From the NCBI RefSeq assembly GCF_042683665.1, contig NZ_JBHUOO010000003.1: 64,000 nt of DNA. The stretch is one strand, 5' to 3'. This DNA comes from Leeuwenhoekiella polynyae (lineage in GTDB: Bacteria; Bacteroidota; Bacteroidia; Flavobacteriales; Flavobacteriaceae). Of the stretch, positions 17,354 through 25,989 are shown one piece after another. A program made the position numbers and the translations under genes. Every line of letters starts with the position of its first letter. The stretch's first letter is position 1. Below the pieces are notes generated by a model. The model did no database searches, had not been told where the DNA came from, and saw only the letters and a list, made by a program, of their open reading frames with translations.

Positions 17354-17361
17354 TACTTTTG
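17354..17361 (+). promoter_or_regulatory. -7 box TACTTTTG for rbfA
   Basis: A full TAnnTTTG match with only 4 nt between its final G and the rbfA ATG at 17366. Transcription would start at or very near the start codon, suggesting a leaderless or near-leaderless message. Confidence 0.6.
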
Positions 17362-17365
17362 CAGT

Positions 17366-17758
17366 ATGGAAACAAACAGACAAAAAAAGGTAGCAGGTGT
17401 TCTGCAACGTGACTTGGTAGATGTGATTCAAAAAGCATTGATGCAAGCCGGCGCTAAAAGCATCATTGTTTCTGTTAGTAAAGTAAATGTAACTACAGAT
17501 TTATCTCAGGCTAAAGTGTATATGAGTGTTTTTCCGCATACTCAGGCCGAAGCTATGCTCAAAGAGGTTAAAGCTGTAAAGCCTTTTATCAAACACGAAA
17601 TTGCAAACCGTACCAGACATCAGTTGCGTCGTATGCCTGAACTTCAGTTTTTTATAGATGACTCTTTGGAGTATATAGACGGTATTGACAAGTCTTTAAA
17701 AGGAACTGAAGATCCTATAGAAAATCCCGATTTGCTTCCGCGTCGTAAAAAATCATAA
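17366..17758 (+). CDS. rbfA: Ribosome-binding factor A
   Basis: The 130-residue protein has the KH-like RbfA fold: METNRQKKVAGVLQRDLVDVI at the start and KVYMSVFP and IANRTRHQLRRMPELQFFIDDSLEY later. RbfA binds the 30S subunit and helps in late 16S rRNA processing and cold adaptation. The start is fixed by a -7 box 4 nt upstream. It is followed after 10 nt by the LolC/E-like permease gene, so the two are probably cotranscribed. Confidence 0.93.
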   Translation: METNRQKKVAGVLQRDLVDVIQKALMQAGAKSIIVSVSKVNVTTDLSQAKVYMSVFPHTQAEAMLKEVKAVKPFIKHEIANRTRHQLRRMPELQFFIDDSLEYIDGIDKSLKGTEDPIENPDLLPRRKKS

Positions 17759-17768
17759 GACCACATTT

Positions 17769-18971
17769 TTGAAGTTTTCAGTATTTATCGCAAAACGTTA
17801 CCTGTTTACAAAAAGCAGTAACAATGCTATAAATATCATTACCCTGATTTCGGCTATAAGTATTATTGCCGGCTCTGCTGCACTATTTATCGTGTTATCT
17901 GGGTTTTCAGGGTTGAAAGATTTCAGCCTATCTTTTTCATCAATTTTTGACCCGGATTTAAAAGTGATTCCCGCAAGCGGAAAAACCATTTCTTTTTCTA
18001 AAAAACAAGCTGAAGATCTTAAGAATATTGAAGGTGTAGCTTACTATACGCAAATCATTGAAGAACGGGCTTTTCTTGAATTTAGAGGAAAAAATCACAT
18101 CGCTTATGTAAAAGGTGTTGACGAAAATTATATGCGTGTCAATAACATAGACAGTACCTTACTTTACGGAAACTGGATCACGCCTGAAGAACCTGTAGCT
18201 GCTATAGGTTTTGGTATTTCTCGTATACTTTCACTTGGCGTTAATAATTATACAGACTTACTACGCATTATGGTTCCTAAACCGGGAACCGGCCAGTTTA
18301 CAGACCCTAGTCAGGCATTTAACAGTTCGCAATTAGTAGTTTCAGATATCTTTCAGGTGAATGAAGAAATTGACCAGAAATACATCTTTACCAATTTGGA
18401 ATATGTGCGTCAATTGTTGCGGTATAATGATTCTACACTTAGTGCACTAGAACTCAAAATCAAGCCAAATGCAGATCCACTGGCGGTTAAAGATTCCGTT
18501 CAAAAACTCTTTGGAGATCAAGTTGAAGTAAAAACCCGCTTTCAGCTAAATGACAAGCTTTATAAGATGTTGAATGCTGAAAACCTCGCGGTTTATCTGA
18601 TTTTTACACTGGTATTGATTATTGCGCTCTTCAATCTTGTGGGAAGTATTATTATGATCATCATTGATAAGAAAGCGAATATCAAAACCTTGCACAGTCT
18701 GGGTGCCTCATTAAAAGAGATCAAGAAAATCTATTTTTTACAAGGAGCTATGATGACAGTTTTTGGTGGACTTATAGGCATCTTTTTAGGGGCATTGATC
18801 GTGGGGGCTCAATTACAATTTCAGCTTAAAATGATCACACCTACACTTCCCTATCCTATGGAATTTACACTGATGAACTTCTTAGCAGTCTTCTTTACCA
18901 TTTCAATTTTAGGAATTCTAGCCTCGTATTTGGCTTCGTCTACAATACGACCTAAATTGCTCGTAGATTAA
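17769..18971 (+). CDS. LolC/LolE-like ABC transporter permease (FtsX/MacB type)
   Basis: The 400-residue inner-membrane protein has one N-terminal transmembrane segment (residues 20-45), a large periplasmic domain and three C-terminal segments (about 275-300, 320-345, 365-390). This is the layout of lipoprotein-releasing permeases. The N-terminal KFSVFIAKRYLFTKSSNNAI is typical of Bacteroidota LolC/E homologues. It would move lipoproteins from the inner membrane towards LolA, together with an ATPase not seen here. The start is a TTG 10 nt after the rbfA stop, since no ATG precedes the conserved N-terminus. Its stop overlaps the dusB stop by 4 nt (convergent). Confidence 0.85.
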   Translation: MKFSVFIAKRYLFTKSSNNAINIITLISAISIIAGSAALFIVLSGFSGLKDFSLSFSSIFDPDLKVIPASGKTISFSKKQAEDLKNIEGVAYYTQIIEERAFLEFRGKNHIAYVKGVDENYMRVNNIDSTLLYGNWITPEEPVAAIGFGISRILSLGVNNYTDLLRIMVPKPGTGQFTDPSQAFNSSQLVVSDIFQVNEEIDQKYIFTNLEYVRQLLRYNDSTLSALELKIKPNADPLAVKDSVQKLFGDQVEVKTRFQLNDKLYKMLNAENLAVYLIFTLVLIIALFNLVGSIIMIIIDKKANIKTLHSLGASLKEIKKIYFLQGAMMTVFGGLIGIFLGALIVGAQLQFQLKMITPTLPYPMEFTLMNFLAVFFTISILGILASYLASSTIRPKLLVD

Positions 18972-19972
18972 ATAGTTTGTTGAGCAAAATCGTAATCAGC
19001 AAAAAGCGTTTCAACTTCATCAAAAGCTGCAAAAACATCTTCAGGAGCATCGCTGGTCACCATTTTCATACGATACGGTTTAAAATCGGGAATGCCTTTA
19101 AAGTAATTGGTATAATGGCGACGGGTTTCAAAAACACCTAGCTTCTCTCCTTTCCAATCTATAGACATTTGTAAATGTCTTCGGGCAGCGTCTACACGTT
19201 CTTGCATTGTGGGTGGAGCAAGATGCTCACCGGTATTAAAATAATGCTTAACCTCTCTAAAAAACCAAGGGTAGCCAATACTTGCACGACCTATCATTGC
19301 GCCATCTAAACCATATTCATCGCGCATTGCTACAGCACGTTCTGGAGTATCAACATCTCCGTTACCAAATACCGGAATATGCATACGTTGATTGTTTTTA
19401 ACTTCAGCAATTGGTCTCCAGTCGGCATCACCTTTATACATCTGGGCTCGCGTACGACCGTGAATAGCGATCGCTTTACAACCTACGTCTTGTAAACGTT
19501 CAGCAACCTCAACGATTTTGATCGAGTCGTGATCCCAACCTAAACGGGTTTTAACGGTTATGGGTAAGTTGGTGTGTTTCACCATAGCTTCCGTTAGAGA
19601 AACCATCAAATCGATGTCTTTTAAAATTCCGGCGCCGGCACCTTTAGAAACTACTTTCTTTACCGGGCAACCGAAGTTGATATCAATAATATCTGGCTTT
19701 GACGCTTCAACAATCTCCACGCTTTGAAGCATGGATTCCAGATTAGCTCCAAAAATCTGAATGCCCACAGGGCGCTCTTTCTCATAGATATCTAGCTTCA
19801 TAACGCTTTTTGCCGCGTCACGTATCAAACCTTCACTAGAAATAAACTCTGTATACACCACATCTGCTCCCTGTTCTTTACAAAGTGCACGAAAAGGTGG
19901 ATCACTCACATCTTCCATCGGTGCTAAAAGCAACGGGAAGTCTCCTACATCTATATCTCCTATTTTAGCCAA
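18968..19972 (-). CDS. dusB: tRNA-dihydrouridine synthase B
   Basis: The 334-residue flavoenzyme reduces uridines in the tRNA D-loop. It has an FMN-binding TIM barrel starting LLLAPMEDVSDPPFR. The active-site Cys102 lies in DINFGCPVKKV, with later blocks LPITVKTRLGWD, AIHGRTRAQMYKG and GNGDV. The start codon is a TTG at 19972; no in-frame ATG precedes the conserved start. A leader of about 110 nt begins at a -7 box (20082-20089) next to a palindrome. The last 4 nt overlap the convergent permease gene, leaving no room for a separate terminator. Confidence 0.93.
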   Translation of the reverse strand: MAKIGDIDVGDFPLLLAPMEDVSDPPFRALCKEQGADVVYTEFISSEGLIRDAAKSVMKLDIYEKERPVGIQIFGANLESMLQSVEIVEASKPDIIDINFGCPVKKVVSKGAGAGILKDIDLMVSLTEAMVKHTNLPITVKTRLGWDHDSIKIVEVAERLQDVGCKAIAIHGRTRAQMYKGDADWRPIAEVKNNQRMHIPVFGNGDVDTPERAVAMRDEYGLDGAMIGRASIGYPWFFREVKHYFNTGEHLAPPTMQERVDAARRHLQMSIDWKGEKLGVFETRRHYTNYFKGIPDFKPYRMKMVTSDAPEDVFAAFDEVETLFADYDFAQQTI

Positions 19973-20059
19973 AGCAATACTTTTTAAATGAAATGCCTCG
20001 ACGCAGAGCCGAAGCTGTTAATACCGTGAAGTTTTTAGTTCAAGACCAACCTTAAACTA

Positions 20060-20080
20060 TTTAAATCCCGATTATCGGGG
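20060..20080 (-). repeat. Leader palindrome element, copy in dusB leader
   Basis: The minus strand reads CCCGATAATCGGG followed by ATTTAAAT, matching YCGATnWTCGRGATTTAAAT. It lies about 87 nt before the dusB TTG and directly beside the -7 box, so it overlaps the predicted transcription start. Confidence 0.65.
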
Positions 20081-20081
20081 G

Positions 20082-20089
20082 CAAAATTA
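20082..20089 (-). promoter_or_regulatory. -7 box TAATTTTG for dusB
   Basis: A full TAnnTTTG match on the minus strand, about 110 nt before the dusB start. Confidence 0.5.
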
Positions 20090-20137
20090 AGCAATGTTTC
20101 GGTAAGTATAGCAGTTGAAAAATTATAAGGAAGCCTT

Positions 20138-22549
20138 CTAATTTGTTTGAAGGCGCGTTTCTTCTTCTACAGAAGTTTCTCTGCTGTTATCGTTCAACTT
20201 AAAATTTCCGAATTTATACCGCAATCCTACGCGTATCTTTTGAGATTCAGGCATTGCAAAAAAAGAATTATTCTGATTTAAATATCTTGAAGTAAGCGGA
20301 ATATTGTTGGTATTGAAAACATCCTCAGAACCTAAATTAACTATTAAACGACCATTCATAAAAGTCTTCTGAATATCAATATTTAAAGCATATTGCGGAC
20401 GATCGTATTGATAAGAACCTACCAATAAGTTTGAGGTTAGAACATTTGTAATTGTTGCTGTCAAACCCTCTTCAAGTATAAAATAATTTAAAGTCTGTAA
20501 ATAAGCTCCGTTAATGTCTTGCTTTACATTTGTACCATTACTCTCAAGTGCAGCAAATTCATTTTCCATATTAAAAAATGATGCGTAAACGCTCATCCAC
20601 ATCCAATTATTTACAAATTCTGAATACCTTACATCAAAACTAAATTGCTGTTCATAATTAAGATTGGTGTTTACACTTCTTAGTGCCAAATTCTCATTAT
20701 CCTGAAAAGGCAATACACTCATTGCATTATCAATACGATCCCAATACAATTCAAAACTCAACTTGTTTTTATAAGAATACGATAGTTTAACTTTGTTTGC
20801 GATTGCCGGTTGAATATTAGGGTTTCCTTCTTGAAAATTATTTTCATTTAAGAAATACCGGTACGGGTTTAAACTCTGAAAACGCGGTCGGTCAATTCTA
20901 CGGCTGTATTCAACTCCAAAAGAATGATTATCAGAAGGAGTATTTATCAGGTAAATAGTTGGGAAAAGCTCAAAATATTCCTGAGTATTTACAATACCCA
21001 GAGTCCTGGAGTTTCCGTTTGCATCGGTGTATTCTCCGCGCAGACCGGCTTTAATACTCCATTTTTCCCAATCTTTAGCAAAGCTGAAATAGGATGCGTA
21101 AATAGCTTCGGTATAGTCAAAATTATCATTGAGTATCGCATCAGTATCCCTTACGTTTCCTGCAGTATTAAAAAACTCTTGTCTGCTTTCAGAATTAATC
21201 CCGGAAAACTTTCCGCCGGCTTCAAATGCCCAGCTGCCTAAATTACCGGTATAATCTAACTGACCGGTATAAATCTTAGAATTTTGAGTAGGTATGGTAT
21301 TGAATGCATTCGCATTTAAGAGATTGCCTTGCGGCGAAAGATAGCGCGTAGCAACAGTTTGGGTCTGGTCGTTAGTATAATCTATATAATTGGCAATTGC
21401 AGATAAACTCGCACCGTTTTCACCCAACTGTTTTTCATAACTCAGATTCAATAGCAAATTATCGTTTTGATTCTCTAATCTGCTCTTCGTAGTGTATAAT
21501 GAATCTAATTGTCCTTGCGGATTATACGTTTCGGTTTTTCCGGTAATGTCTGAATTTGCCTTTGGTGTGTGTAACACATTGGCACTAAAACTCAACAATT
21601 CGGTCTTACTCAATGTGAAATCTAAAATCGTATTTAAACTGTGCGAGATGGTGCGGGTATCCCGTCTAAAAAGATCTACCCAAGTTGCTTTTTCACTTCC
21701 GTTAGCATTGTAAAACTGAACAAATCCTTCGTCTGTTTTTACGTCAAAACGCGAATTAAAATTATAACTGGCATACGCATTCAACCAGTCGGTTTTGTAG
21801 TACTGGCTGGTTCCTGCATTATATTTTGGTTTGATTCCAACTGTATTAGAAGCGTTAATGCTTCCCTTATAGCCTATTGAAAGATTTTTTGAGGTAACAA
21901 TATTTAGGATCGCTCCTCCTTCTGCATCGTATTTTGCCGGAGGCGTGGTTATTACCTCAACAGATTTTACATTAACTCCTGCAAAACCTTCTAACAGTTG
22001 TTGCAATTCATCACTGGTTAAATAAACCTTTCTATCATTTATATATACCTGGGCTGGGCTGTTTTTTACTAAAAGTTGTCCCTGATTGACGATAACTCCG
22101 GGAGTGCGTTTTAAAATATCGAAAGTAGTACCCGATGATACAACAGTATTCTCAACATTATAAATATAGCGGTCAATTTTACGCTGTATCACAGGGCGTT
22201 TTGCTGTAACGGTCACAGCGTCTAAAAACTCTGGATTCTCTGCTAAAATTAAGGGAGGATGCTCAACTGTATTTTGAACTTCAAAAATGTCACTATATAC
22301 ATCTGTGTAGCCAATAAAACTGGCTTTAATAATGTAACTACCCTGAGCAATATCATTAAAAATAAAGCTTCCATTTTCTTCACTAATAGTACCCTTAACA
22401 AAACTGGAATCTGCTGCCTTGAGGAGCAGTACGTTTGCATAACCAATGGCCTTTTTTTTATCATCTAAGACCTTGCTTTCTACATCATTTGACTGAGCAA
22501 AAAGAGCAAAAGGCGTAATGAAAATGGAGAATAATATGGGATACTTCAT
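20138..22549 (-). CDS. TonB-dependent receptor-like outer-membrane protein (OMP_b-brl_3 type)
   Basis: The 803-residue protein has a signal peptide ending FALFAQS. A carboxypeptidase-like domain (residues 22-110, with GTISEENGSFIFNDIAQGSY) follows, then a plug-like domain (FDILKRTPGVIVNQGQLLVK and AQVYINDRKVYLTSDELQQLLEG). The remainder is a large beta-barrel with GVEYSRRIDRPRFQSLNPYRY, typical of the PF14905 outer-membrane family in Bacteroidota. There is no SusD partner, so it is probably not a glycan transporter; the substrate is unknown. It is monocistronic, with a -7 box 7 nt before the ATG. Confidence 0.85.
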   Translation of the reverse strand: MKYPILFSIFITPFALFAQSNDVESKVLDDKKKAIGYANVLLLKAADSSFVKGTISEENGSFIFNDIAQGSYIIKASFIGYTDVYSDIFEVQNTVEHPPLILAENPEFLDAVTVTAKRPVIQRKIDRYIYNVENTVVSSGTTFDILKRTPGVIVNQGQLLVKNSPAQVYINDRKVYLTSDELQQLLEGFAGVNVKSVEVITTPPAKYDAEGGAILNIVTSKNLSIGYKGSINASNTVGIKPKYNAGTSQYYKTDWLNAYASYNFNSRFDVKTDEGFVQFYNANGSEKATWVDLFRRDTRTISHSLNTILDFTLSKTELLSFSANVLHTPKANSDITGKTETYNPQGQLDSLYTTKSRLENQNDNLLLNLSYEKQLGENGASLSAIANYIDYTNDQTQTVATRYLSPQGNLLNANAFNTIPTQNSKIYTGQLDYTGNLGSWAFEAGGKFSGINSESRQEFFNTAGNVRDTDAILNDNFDYTEAIYASYFSFAKDWEKWSIKAGLRGEYTDANGNSRTLGIVNTQEYFELFPTIYLINTPSDNHSFGVEYSRRIDRPRFQSLNPYRYFLNENNFQEGNPNIQPAIANKVKLSYSYKNKLSFELYWDRIDNAMSVLPFQDNENLALRSVNTNLNYEQQFSFDVRYSEFVNNWMWMSVYASFFNMENEFAALESNGTNVKQDINGAYLQTLNYFILEEGLTATITNVLTSNLLVGSYQYDRPQYALNIDIQKTFMNGRLIVNLGSEDVFNTNNIPLTSRYLNQNNSFFAMPESQKIRVGLRYKFGNFKLNDNSRETSVEEETRLQTN

Positions 22550-22556
22550 ATATTTT

Positions 22557-22564
22557 CAAAACTA
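22557..22564 (-). promoter_or_regulatory. -7 box TAGTTTTG for the outer-membrane protein gene
   Basis: A full TAnnTTTG match with 7 nt to the ATG at 22549, implying a very short or absent leader. Confidence 0.5.
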
Positions 22565-22667
22565 ATGTAAAATCAGTGTTAAAGTAAAATTAAACAACAG
22601 ATTTTTAGCAATAAAGCCCCTATTTCGTTTGAAAATATATTTATTAGAAAATGCATAACCTAAACTG

Positions 22668-22675
22668 TATATTTG
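22668..22675 (+). promoter_or_regulatory. -7 box TATATTTG for lepA
   Basis: A full TAnnTTTG match 43 nt before the lepA ATG; the GC following G is also common at these sites. Confidence 0.6.
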
Positions 22676-22684
22676 CAGGCTAAA

Positions 22685-22701
22685 GTTCGCTTAGTGCGAA
22701 C
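22685..22701 (+). promoter_or_regulatory. Hairpin at the 5' end of the lepA leader
   Basis: GTTCGC-ttagt-GCGAAC forms a perfect 6-bp stem with a 5-nt loop, starting about 10 nt after the -7 box. It would be at the extreme 5' end of the mRNA and may stabilise it. No function is known. Confidence 0.4.
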
Positions 22702-22718
22702 ATTGATGAAGAACGTCT

Positions 22719-24515
22719 ATGAAGAACATTCGCAATTTTTGCATTATCGCTCACATTGATCACGGTAAAAGTACTCTGGCAGATCGCTTACTCGATGCTA
22801 CCGGCTCTGTAACTGTACGTGAAAAACAAGAGCAATTATTAGATAGTATGGATCTGGAGCGTGAGCGCGGTATTACCATTAAATCGCACGCCATTCAGAT
22901 GAATTATATGCACAACGGTGAGCCTTATATTTTAAATCTTATTGACACTCCGGGTCACGTAGATTTCTCGTATGAGGTTTCTAGAAGTATCGCTGCTTGT
23001 GAAGGAGCGTTGCTTATCGTAGATGCTGCACAAAGTATACAGGCGCAGACTATTTCTAATTTATACCTGGCTTTAGAGAATGATCTAGAAATTATTCCGG
23101 TGTTGAACAAGGTAGATTTACCTAGTGCAAATCCTGAAGAAGTTACCGATGATATTGTAGATCTTCTAGGTTGTAATGCTTCAGATGTGATACCTGCCAG
23201 TGCAAAAACCGGTTTGGGAATTCAGGAAATATTAAATGCTATTATCGAGCGTATTCCGGCTCCTAAAGGTGTTGTTGATGAACCCTTGCAGGCGCTTATC
23301 TTTGATTCGGTTTACAACCCGTTTAGAGGAGTAGAAACTTATTTTAGAGTGCTTAATGGGGAGATCACAAAAGGGCAGCATATCAAGTTTATGGCTACCG
23401 GAAAAACGTATTATGCAGATGAAGTAGGAACGTTAAACCTGAAACAAACTCCTAAAAAAGTGATTAAAACAGGTGATGTGGGGTACCTCATTACCGGTAT
23501 AAAAGAAGCAAAAGAAGTAAAAGTAGGGGACACCATCACCGATGCTAAAAATCCTACTACCAATATGATTGAAGGTTTTGAAGACGTAAAACCTATGGTA
23601 TTTGCCGGTATTTATCCTGTAGATACTGAAGATTATGAAGATTTACGCTCTTCTATGGAAAAACTACAGCTAAACGATGCTTCTCTGGTTTTTCAACCCG
23701 AAAGTTCTGCTGCTTTAGGTTTTGGTTTCCGTTGTGGATTCTTAGGAATGTTGCACTTAGAAATCATTCAGGAACGTCTGGAACGTGAGTTTGATATGAC
23801 CGTGATCACTACGGTACCTAACGTATCGTATCAAGCCTATACTATAAAAGATAAAGAAACACCGATACTGGTTAATAACCCTTCAGATCTACCAGACCCT
23901 TCTGGAATGGATCGTGTAGAGGAGCCTTTTATTAAAGCTTCGATCATTACCAAAGCAGATTTTGTAGGACCCGTTATGTCACTTTGTATTGAAAAACGTG
24001 GCCAGATCACAAACCAAACATATCTGACTCCAGAGCGTGTTGAATTGAACTTTGATATGCCTCTGGCAGAAATCGTTTTTGACTTCTACGATCGTCTTAA
24101 AACGGTGTCTAAAGGCTATGCATCATTTGATTACGCCCCAATAGGAATGCGTGCTTCACACCTTGTAAAAGTTGACGTCCTGTTGAATGCAAATGTTGTG
24201 GATGCTCTTTCGGCTTTACTGCATAAAGACAATGCATACGACATTGGTAAAAAGATGTGTGAAAAATTGAAAGAACTCATTCCACGTCAACAATTTGATA
24301 TTCCTATTCAGGCGGCTATCGGAGCAAAAATTATTGCAAGAGAGACCGTAAAAGCACTTCGTAAAGATGTTACCGCAAAATGTTATGGTGGTGATATTTC
24401 GCGTAAGCGAAAGCTCTTAGAAAAGCAGAAAAAAGGTAAGAAACGTATGCGTCAGGTAGGTAATGTTGAAATTCCTCAGGAAGCATTTATGGCGGTATTG
24501 AAACTGAACGATTAA
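22719..24515 (+). CDS. lepA: Elongation factor 4 (LepA)
   Basis: The 598-residue translational GTPase has the expected full length. It has a P-loop AHIDHGKST (residues 11-19), switch II DTPGHVDF, the NKVDLP G4 motif, and the LepA-specific C-terminal domain ending in a basic RKRKLLEKQKKGKKRMRQ segment. LepA acts on ribosomes in translation initiation or back-translocation and is conserved in bacteria. The ATG at 22719 follows a leader with a hairpin. A 55-residue membrane protein gene starts at the base after its stop. Confidence 0.97.
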   Translation: MKNIRNFCIIAHIDHGKSTLADRLLDATGSVTVREKQEQLLDSMDLERERGITIKSHAIQMNYMHNGEPYILNLIDTPGHVDFSYEVSRSIAACEGALLIVDAAQSIQAQTISNLYLALENDLEIIPVLNKVDLPSANPEEVTDDIVDLLGCNASDVIPASAKTGLGIQEILNAIIERIPAPKGVVDEPLQALIFDSVYNPFRGVETYFRVLNGEITKGQHIKFMATGKTYYADEVGTLNLKQTPKKVIKTGDVGYLITGIKEAKEVKVGDTITDAKNPTTNMIEGFEDVKPMVFAGIYPVDTEDYEDLRSSMEKLQLNDASLVFQPESSAALGFGFRCGFLGMLHLEIIQERLEREFDMTVITTVPNVSYQAYTIKDKETPILVNNPSDLPDPSGMDRVEEPFIKASIITKADFVGPVMSLCIEKRGQITNQTYLTPERVELNFDMPLAEIVFDFYDRLKTVSKGYASFDYAPIGMRASHLVKVDVLLNANVVDALSALLHKDNAYDIGKKMCEKLKELIPRQQFDIPIQAAIGAKIIARETVKALRKDVTAKCYGGDISRKRKLLEKQKKGKKRMRQVGNVEIPQEAFMAVLKLND

Positions 24516-24683
24516 ATGAAGCGTATTCAACTCATAGGGCTTGGCCTGATCATTATTTGCGGAGCTATCAGTCAATGGACGGCTGCAAATCAAAATCAGC
24601 TTGCGGTTTGGTTATTAGCCATTGGTGCAGTAGTGGGGATTTTAATGGTAATCTCAGAATATTTTTCCGCTAAGAAAGAATAA
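24516..24683 (+). CDS. Small two-helix membrane protein, 55 aa
   Basis: The ATG directly follows the lepA TAA with no gap, and the frame runs 55 codons to a TAA. The protein has two hydrophobic segments (about residues 4-20 and 30-47) and ends EYFSAKKE. A clean terminator lies about 25 nt downstream, so it is the natural last gene of the lepA transcript. I recognise no family. The position and composition make it a real small gene in my view, but function is unknown. Confidence 0.65.
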   Translation: MKRIQLIGLGLIIICGAISQWTAANQNQLAVWLLAIGAVVGILMVISEYFSAKKE

Positions 24684-24705
24684 TCTTTTTGAAATAATAC
24701 AATCT

Positions 24706-24743
24706 AAAAAAACACCCTTACGGTAGTTCTGTAAGGGTGTTTC
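24706..24743. terminator. Bidirectional terminator after the lepA operon
   Basis: A perfect 12-bp stem AAACACCCTTAC / GTAAGGGTGTTT with flanking A and T tracts lies between convergent genes. It serves both the lepA transcript and the oxidoreductase gene. Confidence 0.85.
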
Positions 24744-24746
24744 TAT

Positions 24747-25841
24747 TTAGTACTGTTTCAGTTCTATTTTTTTACCACCATTACGACCGGATTCTAAAGC
24801 AGCTTCTACAATTTGAATATCGCGTAATCCTTCAATACCGGGAGCTATCACAGGTTTACCATTCAGTATTGACAGCGCATCGTCATCCATTTGTATCGCT
24901 TGTTGATTGCAGTTACACGGAGCCAGCGTTTTACCATCGCTTGTACTTCCCTGAACGCCGTTATAACTCTGAAAAGGTGATAACTCATAGTTTCCATCAG
25001 CACAATTCACTTTTAGAAAATTGACGTTATCTGCATAGGTAACCCGACCTTTAGCTGTTATTCCGTTAGGAAATTCCAGATCAAAGTACGTAATCTCAGG
25101 AGCACCATTTAAGAACAAATCGGGTCGCTCTGTTTCATGTGTGGCAGTAAGGGAGACAGGCTCTAATCCCGTTGCGTAACGCATCGCATTTATAGGGTAT
25201 ACGCCCATATCATAAATCGCACCACCACCTTTAGCACCATCTAAACGCCAGCCACCGCTTGAACCAATTCTAAATCCAGCTTCGGTATGTACATTTTCTA
25301 AAGTTCCATAAGGTTTTGTGTCTGCCCATTTTATAATGGTTTGGGTATTCTCTTCATGTTGCATACGATACCCGATAGCGAGCTTAACTTTGTTTTGATC
25401 ACAAGCTGCGATAATTTCCTCACATTCTTCTACCGTCATTGCCATCGGTTTTTCGCAAAAAACATGTTTAACCGCGTTAGCAGCCATCACAGCGTATTTT
25501 TTATGAAGAAAAGTAGGTGTTACAATATACACAACATCTATTTCGGGATTGTTTGCAATCTCAGGTAAGGTATCATAGTTATAAATATTCTCATCTTTAA
25601 TATCATATTTATCTTGCCAAACCGGAATCTTTTCAGGGCTTCCGGTTACGATACCGCGCAATTCTATATACTCTGTTTGCATCAAGGCAGGAGCGAGATT
25701 ATTAGTTGCATAACCCCCTAAACCTAAAAGCGCAATACCAAGCTTTTTCTGAGGTTTTGAACAGGCAAAGTAAGGTAGTGGCAAGGTGGTTGCGGCTAAC
25801 GCAAGTGTGGTGTTTTTAAGAAAAGTACGTCTGTTTTTCAT
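24747..25841 (-). CDS. Exported Gfo/Idh/MocA-family oxidoreductase
   Basis: The 364-residue protein begins with a twin-arginine signal (KNRRTFLKNTTLALAATTLP), with a Cys in PYFACSK that could also be lipidated. An NAD(P)-binding Rossmann domain follows (GIALLGLGGYATNNLAPAL). EKPMAMTVEECEEII is the family's EKP motif, and a C-terminal substrate domain includes GGGAIYDMGVYPINAMRY. It resembles glucose-fructose oxidoreductase, with folded export and bound cofactor. A longer frame starts at TTG 25868, but the ATG at 25841 gives the proper Tat signal. The sugar substrate is unknown. It is monocistronic. Confidence 0.88.
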   Translation of the reverse strand: MKNRRTFLKNTTLALAATTLPLPYFACSKPQKKLGIALLGLGGYATNNLAPALMQTEYIELRGIVTGSPEKIPVWQDKYDIKDENIYNYDTLPEIANNPEIDVVYIVTPTFLHKKYAVMAANAVKHVFCEKPMAMTVEECEEIIAACDQNKVKLAIGYRMQHEENTQTIIKWADTKPYGTLENVHTEAGFRIGSSGGWRLDGAKGGGAIYDMGVYPINAMRYATGLEPVSLTATHETERPDLFLNGAPEITYFDLEFPNGITAKGRVTYADNVNFLKVNCADGNYELSPFQSYNGVQGSTSDGKTLAPCNCNQQAIQMDDDALSILNGKPVIAPGIEGLRDIQIVEAALESGRNGGKKIELKQY

Positions 25842-25937
25842 GACAATGTTTTGTAGAAAGTTACTCAACTATTTTTAATCAAATACTTAAAAACCAAGCG
25901 TTAATAAAATTTTAATAGACTGAAAATCTGATATATC

Positions 25938-25965
25938 AAAAAAAGGATGCTCGTGAGCACCCTTT
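25938..25965 (-). terminator. Terminator of the antiporter gene
   Basis: The minus strand has AAAGGGTGCTC-type stem pairing with GAGCATCCTTT (one mismatch), followed by a run of Ts, 25 nt after the antiporter stop. Confidence 0.75.
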
Positions 25966-25989
25966 AAAACTTCAAAGCCAATCTATTTC

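Noticed and set aside
20132..20154. Inverted repeat GCCTTC/GAAGGC across the stop of the outer-membrane protein gene
   Set aside because: The stem is short, overlaps coding sequence and has no good T run, so I do not call a terminator.
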